Translations under genes and position numbers: made by a program | Source of the DNA: an uncultured Lutimaribacter sp. | Lineage (GTDB): Bacteria > Pseudomonadota > Alphaproteobacteria > Rhodobacterales > Rhodobacteraceae | Assembly: GCA_913061505.1 (NCBI GenBank) | Contig: CAJXSO010000029.1 | Coordinates: forward strand, 1 to 35,925 | DNA length: 35,925 nucleotides | Reading direction: 5' to 3' | The notes under the pieces: generated by a model | What the model was told of the DNA's origin: nothing | Database searches by the model: none | The model's input: only the letters and a program-made list of their open reading frames with translations | Part shown: positions 1-8,231 of the stretch, piece by piece | How positions within the stretch are numbered: position 1 is the stretch's first letter | Layout of the letters: each line of letters starts with the position of its first letter

Positions 1-14
1 TAGCAGGATAACCG

Positions 15-728
15 ATGGCGCTGAACGACACCCTCTCCCACTTCACCCCGCCACCGCACCCCAAGGGTATTGTGCTGGCTGGCACCGATGTTGTTTTGCG
101 CCCCGTTTCTGTGGCCGATCACGCCGCCGATTTGTTTGCGGCCAATTCCCAAGACAGCCAAGGCGCCATTTGGGATTATCTGCCTTATGGCCCGTTTCCC
201 ACGCTTTGCGCCTATGAAACCTGGCTGGCCAGCCAAGAGGCCCTGCAAGACCCGGCGTTTTTTGCCATCATCCGCCGCAGCGATGATCGCGCCATTGGTT
301 TGGCCAGTTTTTTGCGTATCGACCAGGCCAATGGCAGTATCGAAGTGGGCCATATCAATTTTGCACCGCCCCTGCAGCGCACGCGCGCCGGCACCGAGGC
401 GATGGTGCTGATGATGCAATGGGCCTTTGAAAACGGCTATCGCCGCTATGAATGGAAATGCAACGCGCTTAACCGCAAAAGCCGCCATGCCGCGCAGCGT
501 TTGGGCCTGTCTTACGAAGGCGTGTTTCGCCAGATGTCTATCGTTAAGGGGCGCAACCGCGATACTGCATGGTTTGCCGCGATCGACAGCGAATGGCCTG
601 CCCTGAAAGCGGCGTTCCAGCGCTATCTTGATCCGCAAAATTTTGATGCCCAGGGCCGGCCAATCGTGGCCCTGTCTGCATTAACACAGCCGCTGCTATT
701 TAAGCGCGACGACCTGGCATTTGCATAA
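15..728 (+). CDS. GNAT family N-acetyltransferase (RimJ/RimL-like)
   Basis: Predicted acetyl-CoA-dependent N-acetyltransferase of 237 residues, probably acting on a protein N-terminus or a small amine in the cytoplasm. The fold is seen from LRPVSVADH near residue 28, an EVGHINF strand near residue 110, the RTRAGTEA acetyl-CoA loop near residue 122, and YEWKCNALNRKSRHAAQRLGL near 144-164, which is typical of RimJ/RimL-type GNATs in which Asn and Ser contact the acyl donor. A short AGGA lies just upstream of the ATG. It is followed by a structured intergenic stretch and then a permease gene on the same strand. The substrate cannot be read from the sequence. The family call is firm; the biological role is open. 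Confidence 0.88.
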   Translation: MALNDTLSHFTPPPHPKGIVLAGTDVVLRPVSVADHAADLFAANSQDSQGAIWDYLPYGPFPTLCAYETWLASQEALQDPAFFAIIRRSDDRAIGLASFLRIDQANGSIEVGHINFAPPLQRTRAGTEAMVLMMQWAFENGYRRYEWKCNALNRKSRHAAQRLGLSYEGVFRQMSIVKGRNRDTAWFAAIDSEWPALKAAFQRYLDPQNFDAQGRPIVALSALTQPLLFKRDDLAFA

Positions 729-742
729 TCTGCCGCAACGGC

Positions 743-824
743 GTGGCGCGTGGGGTGAAATTGGCGCTTGCATTTTCCCCCCGCGCCACCCGAATGTATG
801 CGGGCCGCGGGAAAATGCGCCCGC
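743..824 (+). other. Structured leader: two hairpins before a permease gene
   Basis: Two inverted repeats fill the gap between the acetyltransferase stop and the permease start. The first pairs GTGGCGCG (743-750) with CGCGCCAC (782-789) and continues inward, after a mismatch, with GGGG/CCCC and a few weaker pairs. The second pairs GCGGGC (800-805) with GCCCGC (819-824). Neither is followed by a T run, so they do not look like a plain + strand terminator. The second ends just before the AAAGGA ribosome binding site at 827-832. They could be a leader that affects permease expression or an mRNA-stabilising structure. No known riboswitch class was recognised. Confidence 0.4.
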
Positions 825-840
825 CCAAAGGATGGCACAG

Positions 841-1716
841 ATGAGCACACCCAGCCAAAACGCCACACTGCGGGCCGCGCTTTGGATGACGGGGGCGATT
901 GCCTCGTTTTCATCGATGGCGATTGCCGGGCGGGCTGTCAGCTTTCAGTTAGATACGTTCGAAATCATGATGTATCGCAGCCTGTTTGGCATTTGCATCG
1001 TGCTGGGGGTGGCGGGCTTTGCCGGCACCCTGGGCCAGGTCACGCGGCGCCATATGGGGGTGCATCTGCTGCGGAATATGGCGCATTTCACTGGGCAAAA
1101 CCTGTGGTTTTATGCGGTCACCGTTATTCCGCTGGCGCAGGTTTTCGCGCTGGAATTCACCTCGCCGCTTTGGGTGCTGGTGCTGTCGCCGCTGATCCTG
1201 GCTGAACGGCTGACAAAGGTGCGCGTGATTGCTGCGCTGATGGGCTTTGCCGGTATTTTGGTGGTGACACGACCGGGGGCAGAAAGCCTGAATATCGGCG
1301 TTGTGACCGCAGCGCTGTCTGCGGTGGGTTTTGCCCTGTCGATCGTGTTTACAAAGCGATTGACGCGCAGCGAAACCATTACCTGTATTTTGTTTTACCT
1401 CACGATCATGCAGGCGGTTTTTGGCATTATTTGTGCCGGCTGGGATGGCGATATTGCCCTGCCCGATGCCACCACCCTGCCCTGGTTGCTGCTGATTGGC
1501 TGTGCCGGGCTTTTGGCGCATTTTTGCCTCACCACGGCGCTGTCGATCGCACCGGCCACGGTGGTAGTGCCCATCGATTTTGTGCGCCTGCCCCTGATCG
1601 CGGTGATCGGCATGGCATTTTACAACGAGCCGCTGGATATCTTCGTGTTCCTGGGCGCGGTGCTGATCTTTGCGGGCAACTATTACAATCTGCTGACCGA
1701 GACGCGCCGCAAATAG
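841..1716 (+). CDS. DMT superfamily permease (EamA family)
   Basis: Inner-membrane transporter of 291 residues with about ten hydrophobic helices, arranged as two EamA repeats (roughly residues 10-140 and 150-285). The second repeat ends in a typical FLGAVLIFAGNYYNLL helix. Family members export or import amino acids, nucleosides, sugars or other small metabolites; the substrate is not predictable here. I chose the ATG at 841 because AAAGGA at 827-832 sits 8 bases upstream and the protein then begins just before its first membrane helix. The frame is open further upstream, but that would add a polar, Cys/Pro-rich extension lying over the hairpins. This is one of three EamA permeases in the window. 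Confidence 0.85.
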   Translation: MSTPSQNATLRAALWMTGAIASFSSMAIAGRAVSFQLDTFEIMMYRSLFGICIVLGVAGFAGTLGQVTRRHMGVHLLRNMAHFTGQNLWFYAVTVIPLAQVFALEFTSPLWVLVLSPLILAERLTKVRVIAALMGFAGILVVTRPGAESLNIGVVTAALSAVGFALSIVFTKRLTRSETITCILFYLTIMQAVFGIICAGWDGDIALPDATTLPWLLLIGCAGLLAHFCLTTALSIAPATVVVPIDFVRLPLIAVIGMAFYNEPLDIFVFLGAVLIFAGNYYNLLTETRRK

Positions 1717-1808
1717 GGGGCGCTGGGCACGGGGGGCTGAAATCTCGTTTGACCGGCAGGGTTTGGGCGGCTACCACACAGCAATTGCCAATTCAGGAAG
1801 CCGGTAAA

Positions 1809-2669
1809 ATGATTTACAAAAGCGCACAGGCCTGGCGCGATGCCACCCATAAAAACATCTTGTTTTTTGGCATGTCTGGTCTTGGGAAAACGCATGTTTC
1901 CAATATGTTGCGCGCCAATGGCGAATGGTTTCATTACTCGATCGATTACCGCATCGGCACCCGTTACATGGGCGAATATATCGCCGATAACGCCAAGGCC
2001 GAGGCGATGAAAGTGCCATTCCTGCGCGATTTGCTGATGAGCGACAGCATTTATATCGGCTCGAATATCACCTTCCAAAACCTGGAACCTGTCTCTACCT
2101 ATCTGGGCAAGCCCGGCAATCCGGCGCTGGGTGGGCTGAGCTATGCAGAATATACCCGCCGCCAAGCGCAGTTTCGCCATGCCGAAATTCAGGCGCTGTT
2201 AGATACGCCCTATTTCATCGATCGCGCGGCGCGGCTTTATGGCTATCCGCATTTCATCTGCGATACCGGCGGTTCAATCTGTGAATGGGTCGATCCGCAT
2301 AACCCCAACGACCCGGTGTTACAGGCGCTCAGCCAATCTACGCTGATGGTATGGATCAAGGGCAGCGAGGACCACACCGCCGAGCTGATCCGCCGCTTTG
2401 ATCGTGCGCCCAAGCCGATGTCATACCAGCCAGAGTTTCTAGATCACGTGTGGCACAGCTATTTGGCCCAGCAAAACATCACCGAAGATCAGGTAAACCC
2501 CGATACTTTTATCCGCTGGACCTATGCCCAAGCCCTGGCGCATCGCCAGCCGCGCTATCAGGCGATGGCGGAAAACTGGGGTATCACCGTCACCGCCGAT
2601 GATATCGCCGCGGTGCAAACCCCCGCTGATTTCGACATGTTAATCGCCGATACGCTTGCCACCGGCTGA
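1809..2669 (+). CDS. P-loop ATPase or kinase-like protein of unknown function
   Basis: Protein of 286 residues. A Walker A motif, GMSGLGKT, occupies residues 21-28 straight after a hydrophobic strand (NILFF), so nucleotide binding is likely. The next segment (FHYSIDYRIGTRYMGEYIAD) resembles the substrate-side region of small kinases. An ICDTGGSICEW stretch near residues 155-165 could supply the Walker B-like strand, and a TLMVWIKG strand follows. I do not recognise a named family with a known reaction. My impression is a protein conserved in alphaproteobacteria with an adenylate/shikimate-kinase-like core. Start chosen at the ATG at 1809 with AGGA at 1795-1798; the frame extends upstream but overlaps the preceding permease in a different frame. 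It lies 45 bp before metAA on the same strand and may share its transcript. Confidence 0.75.
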   Translation: MIYKSAQAWRDATHKNILFFGMSGLGKTHVSNMLRANGEWFHYSIDYRIGTRYMGEYIADNAKAEAMKVPFLRDLLMSDSIYIGSNITFQNLEPVSTYLGKPGNPALGGLSYAEYTRRQAQFRHAEIQALLDTPYFIDRAARLYGYPHFICDTGGSICEWVDPHNPNDPVLQALSQSTLMVWIKGSEDHTAELIRRFDRAPKPMSYQPEFLDHVWHSYLAQQNITEDQVNPDTFIRWTYAQALAHRQPRYQAMAENWGITVTADDIAAVQTPADFDMLIADTLATG

Positions 2670-2714
2670 ACCCGGCCCTAACTATGCTGCTGTAAACCAA
2701 GGATTATTCAAGCA

Positions 2715-3635
2715 ATGCCCATCACCCTGCCCGCAGATCTGCCCGCCTATAACGTGCTTCAGCGCGAAGGCGTTATGGTGATGGCAGATGATCGCGCCAC
2801 GCGGCAGGATATTCGGCCGCTGCGCATTGGGTTGCTGAACCTGATGCCGAAGAAAATTCAAACCGAAAACCAATTCGCCCGCCTGATCGGCGCCACGCCG
2901 CTGCAAATCGAATTGTCGCTGATCCGCATGAGCGCGCATCAAACCAAAAACACCGCCGCCGAACATATGGAGGCCTTTTATCGCCCCTTCGACGAGGTGC
3001 AAGCCAGCGGCGAAAAATTCGACGGTCTTATCATCACCGGCGCCCCGATCGAGCATTTGCCCTTCGAAGATGTCACCTATTGGGACGAGCTGACACAGGT
3101 CTTTGACTGGACACAAACCCACGTGCAAAGCACCTTTGGCGTATGCTGGGGCGGCATGGCCATGATCTGGCATTTCCACAAGGTGCAAAAACATATTTTG
3201 TCGCAAAAGGCCTTTGGCTGCATACGCCACCGCAATTTGGCGCCCGCCTCGCCCTATCTGCGTGGGTTTTCCGATGATATGGTGATCCCTGTCTCGCGCT
3301 GGACCGAAATGAAACGCCCCGAGATCGAGGCCGCAGGCCTGCCCATTCTGATCGACAGCGCCGAAACCGGCCCCTGCTTGGTCGAAGACCCGGGGCATCG
3401 GGCGCTTTATATCTTTAACCATCTTGAATATGACAGCGGCACCTTGAAAGAGGAATACGACCGCGACATTGCCGCGGGCAAGCCCATCAATGTGCCCGCA
3501 AATTACTATCCGGGCGATGACCCCAGCCAAAAGCCGCAAAACCGCTGGCGCAGCCATGCGCACCTGCTTTACGGCAATTGGATCAACGAAATTTACCAAT
3601 CCACCCCCTATGACATGGCCGAGATCGGGCGCTAG
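2715..3635 (+). CDS. metAA: Homoserine O-acetyltransferase (MetA type)
   Basis: Cytoplasmic enzyme of methionine synthesis that acylates the hydroxyl of L-homoserine. At 306 residues it has the usual MetA length. The nucleophile is Cys144 in FGVCWGG, and His236 with Glu238 in FNHLEYD complete the active site. In this family the residue equivalent to Bacillus Glu111 sets the acyl donor: Glu favours acetyl-CoA, Gly (as in E. coli) favours succinyl-CoA. Here the position is Glu113 in GAPIEHLPF, so the donor is inferred to be acetyl-CoA. Many databases would still label it homoserine O-succinyltransferase. AAGGA at 2699-2703 precedes the ATG by 11 bases. The 45-bp upstream gap is too short for a SAM-II riboswitch, and none was seen. 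An alpha/beta hydrolase gene starts 2 bases after the stop. Confidence 0.95.
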   Translation: MPITLPADLPAYNVLQREGVMVMADDRATRQDIRPLRIGLLNLMPKKIQTENQFARLIGATPLQIELSLIRMSAHQTKNTAAEHMEAFYRPFDEVQASGEKFDGLIITGAPIEHLPFEDVTYWDELTQVFDWTQTHVQSTFGVCWGGMAMIWHFHKVQKHILSQKAFGCIRHRNLAPASPYLRGFSDDMVIPVSRWTEMKRPEIEAAGLPILIDSAETGPCLVEDPGHRALYIFNHLEYDSGTLKEEYDRDIAAGKPINVPANYYPGDDPSQKPQNRWRSHAHLLYGNWINEIYQSTPYDMAEIGR

Positions 3636-3637
3636 CC

Positions 3638-4639
3638 ATGTTGGGCGCGGCCATCACAACCGCCGCCGTGGCAGGGGCGGGCCTGCTGATCAACCGCTTG
3701 GCCGATTACCGCGAGGCCGAGGCCGAGGCGCGCTACCCCCCCGAAGGCCAGCTGCTGGATGTGGGGGGATGCCACGTGCATGCCTATCTGGCCGGCGATG
3801 ATGGCACCGCCAAGCCCGATTTGGTGCTGCTCCATGGCGCCAGCGGCAGCCTGCGCGATTTCACCTTTTCGCTGATACCAGCCCTTAGCCCACGCTACCG
3901 CGTGCTGGCGCTCGACAGGCCCGGCCTTGGCTGGACGGCCCGCACGCAGGCCCATTTTAGCAGCCCCTGGACCACCCGCGCCGAAAGCCCGGCAGAACAG
4001 GCCGCCGTGTTATCGGCGGCGGCGGCCTCGTTGGGCATCACGCGCCCCATTGTTTTGGGCCATTCTTATGGTGGGGCTGTGGCACTGGCATGGGCGCTGG
4101 CCCAGCCTGATCGCGTGGCATCATTGGTGGTGCTATCTGGTGTGTCAAACCCATGGCCCGGGGGCTTGGGCCCGCTTTATACCGTGCTGGGCACCTATCT
4201 GGGCGGGGCGCTTTTGCCGCCGCTTATAACCGCGGCCAAGCCCTATCACCGCCTGAATGCCACGCTGCACAGTATTTTCACGCCAGATCCCGTGCCACAG
4301 GGCTACGCCCGCCATATCGGTGCCGGGCTGACATTGCGCCGCGATAGTTTCCGCGCCAATGCCCGCCAGCTGACCACCCTGCGCCCCCATATCGTAGAGA
4401 TGAGCCGCCATTACGCCAGCCTGCCCATGCCCGTGGAAATCGTGCATGGCACGGCCGATACCGTGGTGCCCGCCCATATTCACGCCCATGTTTTGGCCCG
4501 CCAGCTGCCCGACGCAAAGCTGACAGAGTTGCCCGGCATCGGCCATATGCCGCATCACGCCTGCCCCGATGCCGTGATCGATGCCATCGATCGGGCACAG
4601 ACCCGCGCCCAAGCGGCAGGGCGGTTACCAAAGGCTTAA
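3638..4639 (+). CDS. Alpha/beta hydrolase, probably membrane-anchored
   Basis: Serine hydrolase-fold protein of 333 residues. A hydrophobic N-terminal stretch (residues 1-18, AAITTAAVAGAGLLI) suggests a signal anchor. The fold follows with LVLLHGASGS (oxyanion region), the nucleophile elbow GHSYGG, an acid-strand segment VEIVHGTADTVVP and the catalytic His in PGIGHMPHH. The triad Ser-Asp-His is therefore complete. The substrate is unknown; lipase, esterase and meta-cleavage-product hydrolase are all possible. It begins 2 bases after the metAA stop, so it is probably co-transcribed and translationally coupled. A link with methionine synthesis is not implied: MetA-type enzymes do not need a hydrolase partner. 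Confidence 0.87.
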   Translation: MLGAAITTAAVAGAGLLINRLADYREAEAEARYPPEGQLLDVGGCHVHAYLAGDDGTAKPDLVLLHGASGSLRDFTFSLIPALSPRYRVLALDRPGLGWTARTQAHFSSPWTTRAESPAEQAAVLSAAAASLGITRPIVLGHSYGGAVALAWALAQPDRVASLVVLSGVSNPWPGGLGPLYTVLGTYLGGALLPPLITAAKPYHRLNATLHSIFTPDPVPQGYARHIGAGLTLRRDSFRANARQLTTLRPHIVEMSRHYASLPMPVEIVHGTADTVVPAHIHAHVLARQLPDAKLTELPGIGHMPHHACPDAVIDAIDRAQTRAQAAGRLPKA

Positions 4640-4661
4640 CCAGTGACAGGAGTAATTTGCC

Positions 4662-5531
4662 ATGACCTTGCCATTCAACGGGGCGATCAGCCAGTTTCTT
4701 GCAACAAAAGCCCCCGAAGATCTGCGCGTAGCCCTTCAAGCAGCAGATAAAGATGCCATACTAACGCCCGGTTTTCCTTATAAAAAGCGACTGAGCAAAA
4801 AAGCATATGCGCGCGATTATGCTGCGCTGCAAATCGAGATGGTGAAACTGCAATCATGGGCGCGCAGCAGCGGTGCACGCATTGCCTGCCTCTTTGAAGG
4901 GCGCGATGCAGCGGGCAAAGGCGGCACGATCAAACGCCTGTCAGAAAACCTAAACCCACGTGCTGCCCGGGTGGTGGCGCTGTCAAAACCCACCGAAACC
5001 GAGGCCAGCCAATGGTATTTTCAGCGCTACATCGCCCATATGCCAAGCGCGGGCGAAATTGTGCTGTTTGATCGCAGCTGGTACAATCGCGGGGTGGTGG
5101 AACATGTGTTTGGCTTTTGCAGCGCCGCTCAGCGGGCGCATTTCTTTGCCCAAGTGCCCAAATTCGAAGACATGCTGATAGACGAGGGCATTTACCTGTT
5201 CAAATTCTGGCTCAACATTGGCCGCGCCGAGCAGCTGCAGCGCTTTTTGGCGCGTGAACGTGACCCGCTAAAGCAATGGAAACTCAGCCAAATCGATGTT
5301 GATGGGCTGCCCCTTTGGGACAGCTACAGTGCTGCCATCTCGGAAACCTTGGCGCGCAGCCACCAGCCGCAGGCCCCATGGCAGGTGGTGCGCGCCGACG
5401 ACAAACGCCGCGCCCGGCTGGAAGTAATGCGTGCGGTTCTGCACGCCCTGCCCTATACACATAAAAACCCGGCCGCCATCGGCGCGCTGGATCCAAAGAT
5501 TTGCGGTGGACCGGACATTTGGGATGCGTAA
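4662..5531 (+). CDS. ppk2: Polyphosphate kinase 2 family protein
   Basis: Transfers phosphate between polyphosphate and nucleotides; PPK2 enzymes mostly use polyphosphate to phosphorylate nucleoside mono- or diphosphates. The 289-residue length fits a single-domain PPK2. Walker A is GRDAAGKGG (residues 80-88), with the lid basic residues in [10 protein letters not shown] following, and Walker B is DRSWYNR (137-143), both diagnostic of the family. AGGAG at 4648-4652 precedes the ATG. The 3' end overlaps the TetR-family gene by 8 bases (ATGCGTAA), so the two are very likely translated from one message. Which nucleotide it prefers (GDP, ADP or AMP) cannot be decided from these motifs alone. Confidence 0.93.
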   Translation: MTLPFNGAISQFLATKAPEDLRVALQAADKDAILTPGFPYKKRLSKKAYARDYAALQIEMVKLQSWARSSGARIACLFEGRDAAGKGGTIKRLSENLNPRAARVVALSKPTETEASQWYFQRYIAHMPSAGEIVLFDRSWYNRGVVEHVFGFCSAAQRAHFFAQVPKFEDMLIDEGIYLFKFWLNIGRAEQLQRFLARERDPLKQWKLSQIDVDGLPLWDSYSAAISETLARSHQPQAPWQVVRADDKRRARLEVMRAVLHALPYTHKNPAAIGALDPKICGGPDIWDA

Positions 5532-6141
5532 ACAAGGCTATCACCACGGCAATTTGCGCCAAGCGCTGGTAGATGCCGCGCTGAAACTGATCGAAGAAAA
5601 AGGCCCAACAGGCTTTACTTTATCAGAGGCCGCAAAACTTGCCGGGGTTACGCCTGCGGCGGTCTATCGCCATTTCGAGGGCCGCGAAGACCTGATCGCC
5701 GAAGCCTCGCGCCAAGGCTACGAGATTTTCGCAGATGTCATGCAATATGCCTATGACAAGGGGCAACCCTCGGCATTGGCTGCGTTTTCGGCCACGGGCC
5801 GGGCTTATCTAGCCTTTGCCCGGCGCTATCCGGGCCATTATATTGCGATGTTTGAAAGCGGCATCAGCGTGAACAAAACACCCGAACTGGCCGCCGTTTC
5901 CGCGCGCGCGCGCGGGGTTTTGGAACGTGCCGCCGAAGATCTATCGCGCCACATTCCCGAAAACCGCCGCCCGCCCGCGGCTATGTTTTCGGCCCATGTC
6001 TGGGCACTAAGCCACGGAGTGGTGGAACTTTTTGCGCGCAATTCGCCCGGCACCGCCAGCCCCTTTCCCCCCGAAGAGCTGCTGGAAAGCGCCATTGGCG
6101 TCTATCTGCGCGGCCTGGGGCTGATTGCGCCAGATTGCTAA
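5524..6141 (+). CDS. TetR family transcriptional regulator
   Basis: DNA-binding repressor-type protein of 205 residues. The N-terminal TetR helix-turn-helix is clear: [19 protein letters not shown] leads in, [20 protein letters not shown] (about residues 38-57) is the HTH, and REDLIAEA follows. The C-terminal half carries the WHG-type ligand domain, seen as YRAYLAF-like helices, [12 protein letters not shown] and [14 protein letters not shown]. The ATG at 5524 lies inside the last codons of ppk2, so it is probably translationally coupled to it. Its targets may include this operon, but no operator was identified. A strong hairpin terminator follows. Confidence 0.92.
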   Translation: MRKQGYHHGNLRQALVDAALKLIEEKGPTGFTLSEAAKLAGVTPAAVYRHFEGREDLIAEASRQGYEIFADVMQYAYDKGQPSALAAFSATGRAYLAFARRYPGHYIAMFESGISVNKTPELAAVSARARGVLERAAEDLSRHIPENRRPPAAMFSAHVWALSHGVVELFARNSPGTASPFPPEELLESAIGVYLRGLGLIAPDC

Positions 6142-6162
6142 GCTACACCAGCCGCAAAAAGA

Positions 6163-6190
6163 AAAGGCCCGCAGAAACCTGCGGGCCTTT
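6163..6190. terminator. Intrinsic terminator shared by tetR and rpsI
   Basis: A 12-bp perfect stem (AAAGGCCCGCAG at 6163-6174 with CTGCGGGCCTTT at 6179-6190) has an AAAC loop. Read on the - strand it is followed by a long T-rich run (TTTTCTTTTT), so it ends the rplM-rpsI transcript efficiently. On the + strand it probably also stops the ppk2-tetR message, with a weaker T tail. The two operons converge here. Confidence 0.88.
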
Positions 6191-6213
6191 GGCATACCCC
6201 AAGGGGCAGAAAA

Positions 6214-6699
6214 TTAACGCTTCGAGAACTGGAACGAGCGGCGGGCTTTGGCCTTGCCGTATTTCTTACGTTCCACAACGCGCGAGTCGCGTGTCAAGAA
6301 GCCTGCAGCTTTCAGCGCACCGCGCAGCGAGGGTTCGTAAAGCTGCAACGCTTTGGAAATGCCGTGTTTCACAGCACCCGCCTGGCCCGACAGGCCGCCG
6401 CCTTTGACGGTTGCCATCACGTCGAACTGATCGACAACACCGGCCACCTGGAAAGGCTGGCGCAGGATCATCTGCAGCACGGGGCGTGCAAAATAGGCAT
6501 TCATTTCTTTGCCGTTCACCACGACCTTGCCGGAACCCGGCTTGATCCAAACGCGGGCAACAGCGTCTTTACGCTTGCCGGTGGCATAGGCACGGCCCAG
6601 GGCATCACGCACGGGTTCGCGCGGGGTTGCCACTACGGCCGCTTCGGTCACGCCTGCAGCGGCGCCCAGCTCTTCGAGCGAGTTGATTTGATCGGCCAT
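6214..6699 (-). CDS. rpsI: 30S ribosomal protein S9
   Basis: Small-subunit ribosomal protein of 161 residues. The conserved core runs from [20 protein letters not shown] (about residue 39) through [12 protein letters not shown] and [15 protein letters not shown] to the basic tail that ends in FQFSKR, the C-terminal signature that reaches the P-site tRNA. The first 38 residues are an acidic/neutral extension common in alphaproteobacterial S9. It starts 3 bases after the rplM stop and forms the classic rplM-rpsI operon. Confidence 0.98.
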   Translation of the reverse strand: MADQINSLEELGAAAGVTEAAVVATPREPVRDALGRAYATGKRKDAVARVWIKPGSGKVVVNGKEMNAYFARPVLQMILRQPFQVAGVVDQFDVMATVKGGGLSGQAGAVKHGISKALQLYEPSLRGALKAAGFLTRDSRVVERKKYGKAKARRSFQFSKR

Positions 6700-6702
6700 T
6701 TA

Positions 6703-7164
6703 TCAGCTCCGCGTGTTCTTGGAGTTCATGGATTTCACATCCAGCACTTCGGGCTGTTGGGCCTCGTGCGGATGGGCGGCGCCGGCATATACGCGCAGAT
6801 TGGTCATCTGCTGGCGGCTCAGGCGGTTGCCCGGCAGCATGCGCTTTACAGCGGCGGTCACGACGCGCTCGGGGTAGGCGCCTTCCAGCAACTGCTGTGC
6901 GGTGCGGTGCTTGATGCCGCCCGGGTGGCCAGTGTGCCAGTAGTATTTTTTGTCGCGGCGTTTGTTGCCGGTCATCTGCACCTTATCGGCGTTGATGACG
7001 ATGACATTGTCACCCATGTCCATGTGGGGGGTGAAAGACGGCTTGTGCTTGCCACGCAGGCGCATGGCAACGATCGAGGCAAGGCGGCCCAGAACAACGC
7101 CCTCGGCGTCGATCACGATCCACTTCTTGTCGATATCTGCCGGGGTAGCAGAGAAGGTTTTCAT
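6703..7164 (-). CDS. rplM: 50S ribosomal protein L13
   Basis: Large-subunit ribosomal protein of 153 residues and an early assembly protein. Signatures seen: [18 protein letters not shown] near the N-terminus, [24 protein letters not shown], and [12 protein letters not shown] placed the start at the ATG at 7164 ([10 protein letters not shown]), the usual L13 beginning. The frame is open 15 codons further, but that would add an Arg/Cys-rich stretch falling in the mRNA leader. A sigma70-type promoter lies at 7225-7252, giving a leader of about 55 nt. Confidence 0.98.
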   Translation of the reverse strand: MKTFSATPADIDKKWIVIDAEGVVLGRLASIVAMRLRGKHKPSFTPHMDMGDNVIVINADKVQMTGNKRRDKKYYWHTGHPGGIKHRTAQQLLEGAYPERVVTAAVKRMLPGNRLSRQQMTNLRVYAGAAHPHEAQQPEVLDVKSMNSKNTRS

Positions 7165-7224
7165 AGCGGGGTTACCCTTGGTTGGTTCGCGACAGCGCAA
7201 ACGCGCCATCTGAATGATGGGCGG

Positions 7225-7252
7225 GTTATACCCGGTGTTTCGGCGCAGTCAA
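7225..7252 (-). promoter_or_regulatory. Sigma70-type promoter of rplM-rpsI
   Basis: On the - strand TTGACT (7247-7252) and TATAAC (7225-7230) are separated by exactly 16 bases. Both hexamers are close to consensus. The expected start of transcription near 7218 gives a leader of about 55 nt before the L13 start codon. No L13-binding leader structure was recognised in it. Confidence 0.8.
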
Positions 7253-7267
7253 GCAAGGCGTTTTAGT

Positions 7268-7289
7268 AAAAACCATTCAAAAACAATGG
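7268..7289 (-). terminator. Weak candidate terminator after the DMT permease gene
   Basis: Read on the - strand, CCATT (7285-7289) pairs with AATGG (7273-7277) around a T-rich loop and is followed by TTTTT (7268-7272). The 5-bp stem is short. It would separate the thioesterase-permease transcript from the rplM promoter 16 bases further on. Confidence 0.35.
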
Positions 7290-7300
7290 CTTGAAAAATA

Positions 7301-7314
7301 GGTATTATAATACC
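7301..7314. repeat. 14-bp perfect AT-rich palindrome
   Basis: GGTATTATAATACC is a perfect inverted repeat with no spacer, sitting 14 bases beyond the permease stop codon and about 50 bases upstream of the rplM -35 box. It is strikingly AT-rich for this genome. It could be a protein-binding site or part of the permease 3' end; its role is unknown. Confidence 0.45.
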
Positions 7315-7328
7315 CCAATGATTTTCGC

Positions 7329-8231
7329 TCATTTCCCGCCAGCGCGGCGGTTTTCACGCCACATAATCACCGCCCCTGCCCCAACAATCAAGAAAACACC
7401 GGGAAACAGCGTATCCAGCGGCGCCTCGCCAAAAAACAGCCAGCCCACGCCAAAGGCCGTAAGTATGCCAAAATACCCAAAAGGCGCCAGCAACGACGGC
7501 GGCCCCATGCGATAGGCCAGCATGATAAACAACACCCCAGTGCCCCCCACCAGCGACATGGCCAAAATCAGCCCGGCATCCGCCCAGCTGGCAATCGGGG
7601 TGAATTGGGTGGTGAAGGCGGCCATCAAAAACGCCCCGGCCGCCGCAGCCACGCTGGAATAAAGGTAAAGCAACCCGTTTGACACATCAGTGCCAAACAT
7701 CCGCACTGTCACCATAGACACGGCATAGCACAGCGCCGCCCCCACCGGGAACAGCGCATAAAGCGAAAACGCATCGCTGCCCGGCTGGATGATCCATATC
7801 GCGCCGGCAAAGCCCAAAAACAGCGCAAATATGCGCCAGGGGCCCACCCGTTCGCCCAGCAGCAGCACAGATAACAGCACCACAAACAGCGCATTTGTCT
7901 GCCCCAGGGCCGAAACGGTGGCCAGCTCAAGATAGCCGATGCCCGAGTAAAACAAAAACTGCGCCATCGCCACAACGACGCCCCGAAACAAGGCCAAACG
8001 CCAGCGCGTGATACGCAAAACCGTGCCACGCAAACGCAGCTCGCGGGTGTAAATCATCAGCGCAAGGCTGGGCAGCACCCCCACAACATTGCGATAGGCA
8101 GACAGCTCTTGCACCGAATAGCGCGCCAACAACAGCCGCACCAAAACGCTCATCGCATCAAAGCACAAAATCGCCAGCATCAAAAACAGCACCGCCTTTA
8201 AGGCCTGCCCATTTTGCTGGCGCCCGCTCAT
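7329..8231 (-). CDS. DMT superfamily permease (EamA family)
   Basis: Inner-membrane transporter of 300 residues with about ten hydrophobic helices in two EamA repeats. The first repeat includes the hallmark stretch SALGQTNALFVVLLSVLLLGE, in which the Glu closes helix 4, followed by GFAGAIWIIQPG. The second repeat ends FGEAPLDTLFPGVFLIVGAGAV and a basic tail. Substrate unknown. Its ATG overlaps the stop of the upstream thioesterase gene (ATGA), so the two are translated from one message. Confidence 0.87.
   Translation of the reverse strand: MSGRQQNGQALKAVLFLMLAILCFDAMSVLVRLLLARYSVQELSAYRNVVGVLPSLALMIYTRELRLRGTVLRITRWRLALFRGVVVAMAQFLFYSGIGYLELATVSALGQTNALFVVLLSVLLLGERVGPWRIFALFLGFAGAIWIIQPGSDAFSLYALFPVGAALCYAVSMVTVRMFGTDVSNGLLYLYSSVAAAAGAFLMAAFTTQFTPIASWADAGLILAMSLVGGTGVLFIMLAYRMGPPSLLAPFGYFGILTAFGVGWLFFGEAPLDTLFPGVFLIVGAGAVIMWRENRRAGGK

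Noticed and set aside
1431-1808. Upstream extension of the P-loop ATPase gene
   Set aside because: The open frame overlaps the permease gene in another frame, has shadow-like composition, and the ATG at 1809 has its own ribosome binding site and a normal N-terminus just before the P loop.
2670-2714. SAM-II-type riboswitch before metAA
   Set aside because: Such elements are common before alphaproteobacterial metA, but the gap is only 45 bases and no pseudoknot-forming segments are present.
7165-7224. Autoregulatory L13 leader RNA
   Set aside because: The 5' leader of about 55 nt shows no stable structure resembling known ribosomal-protein leaders.
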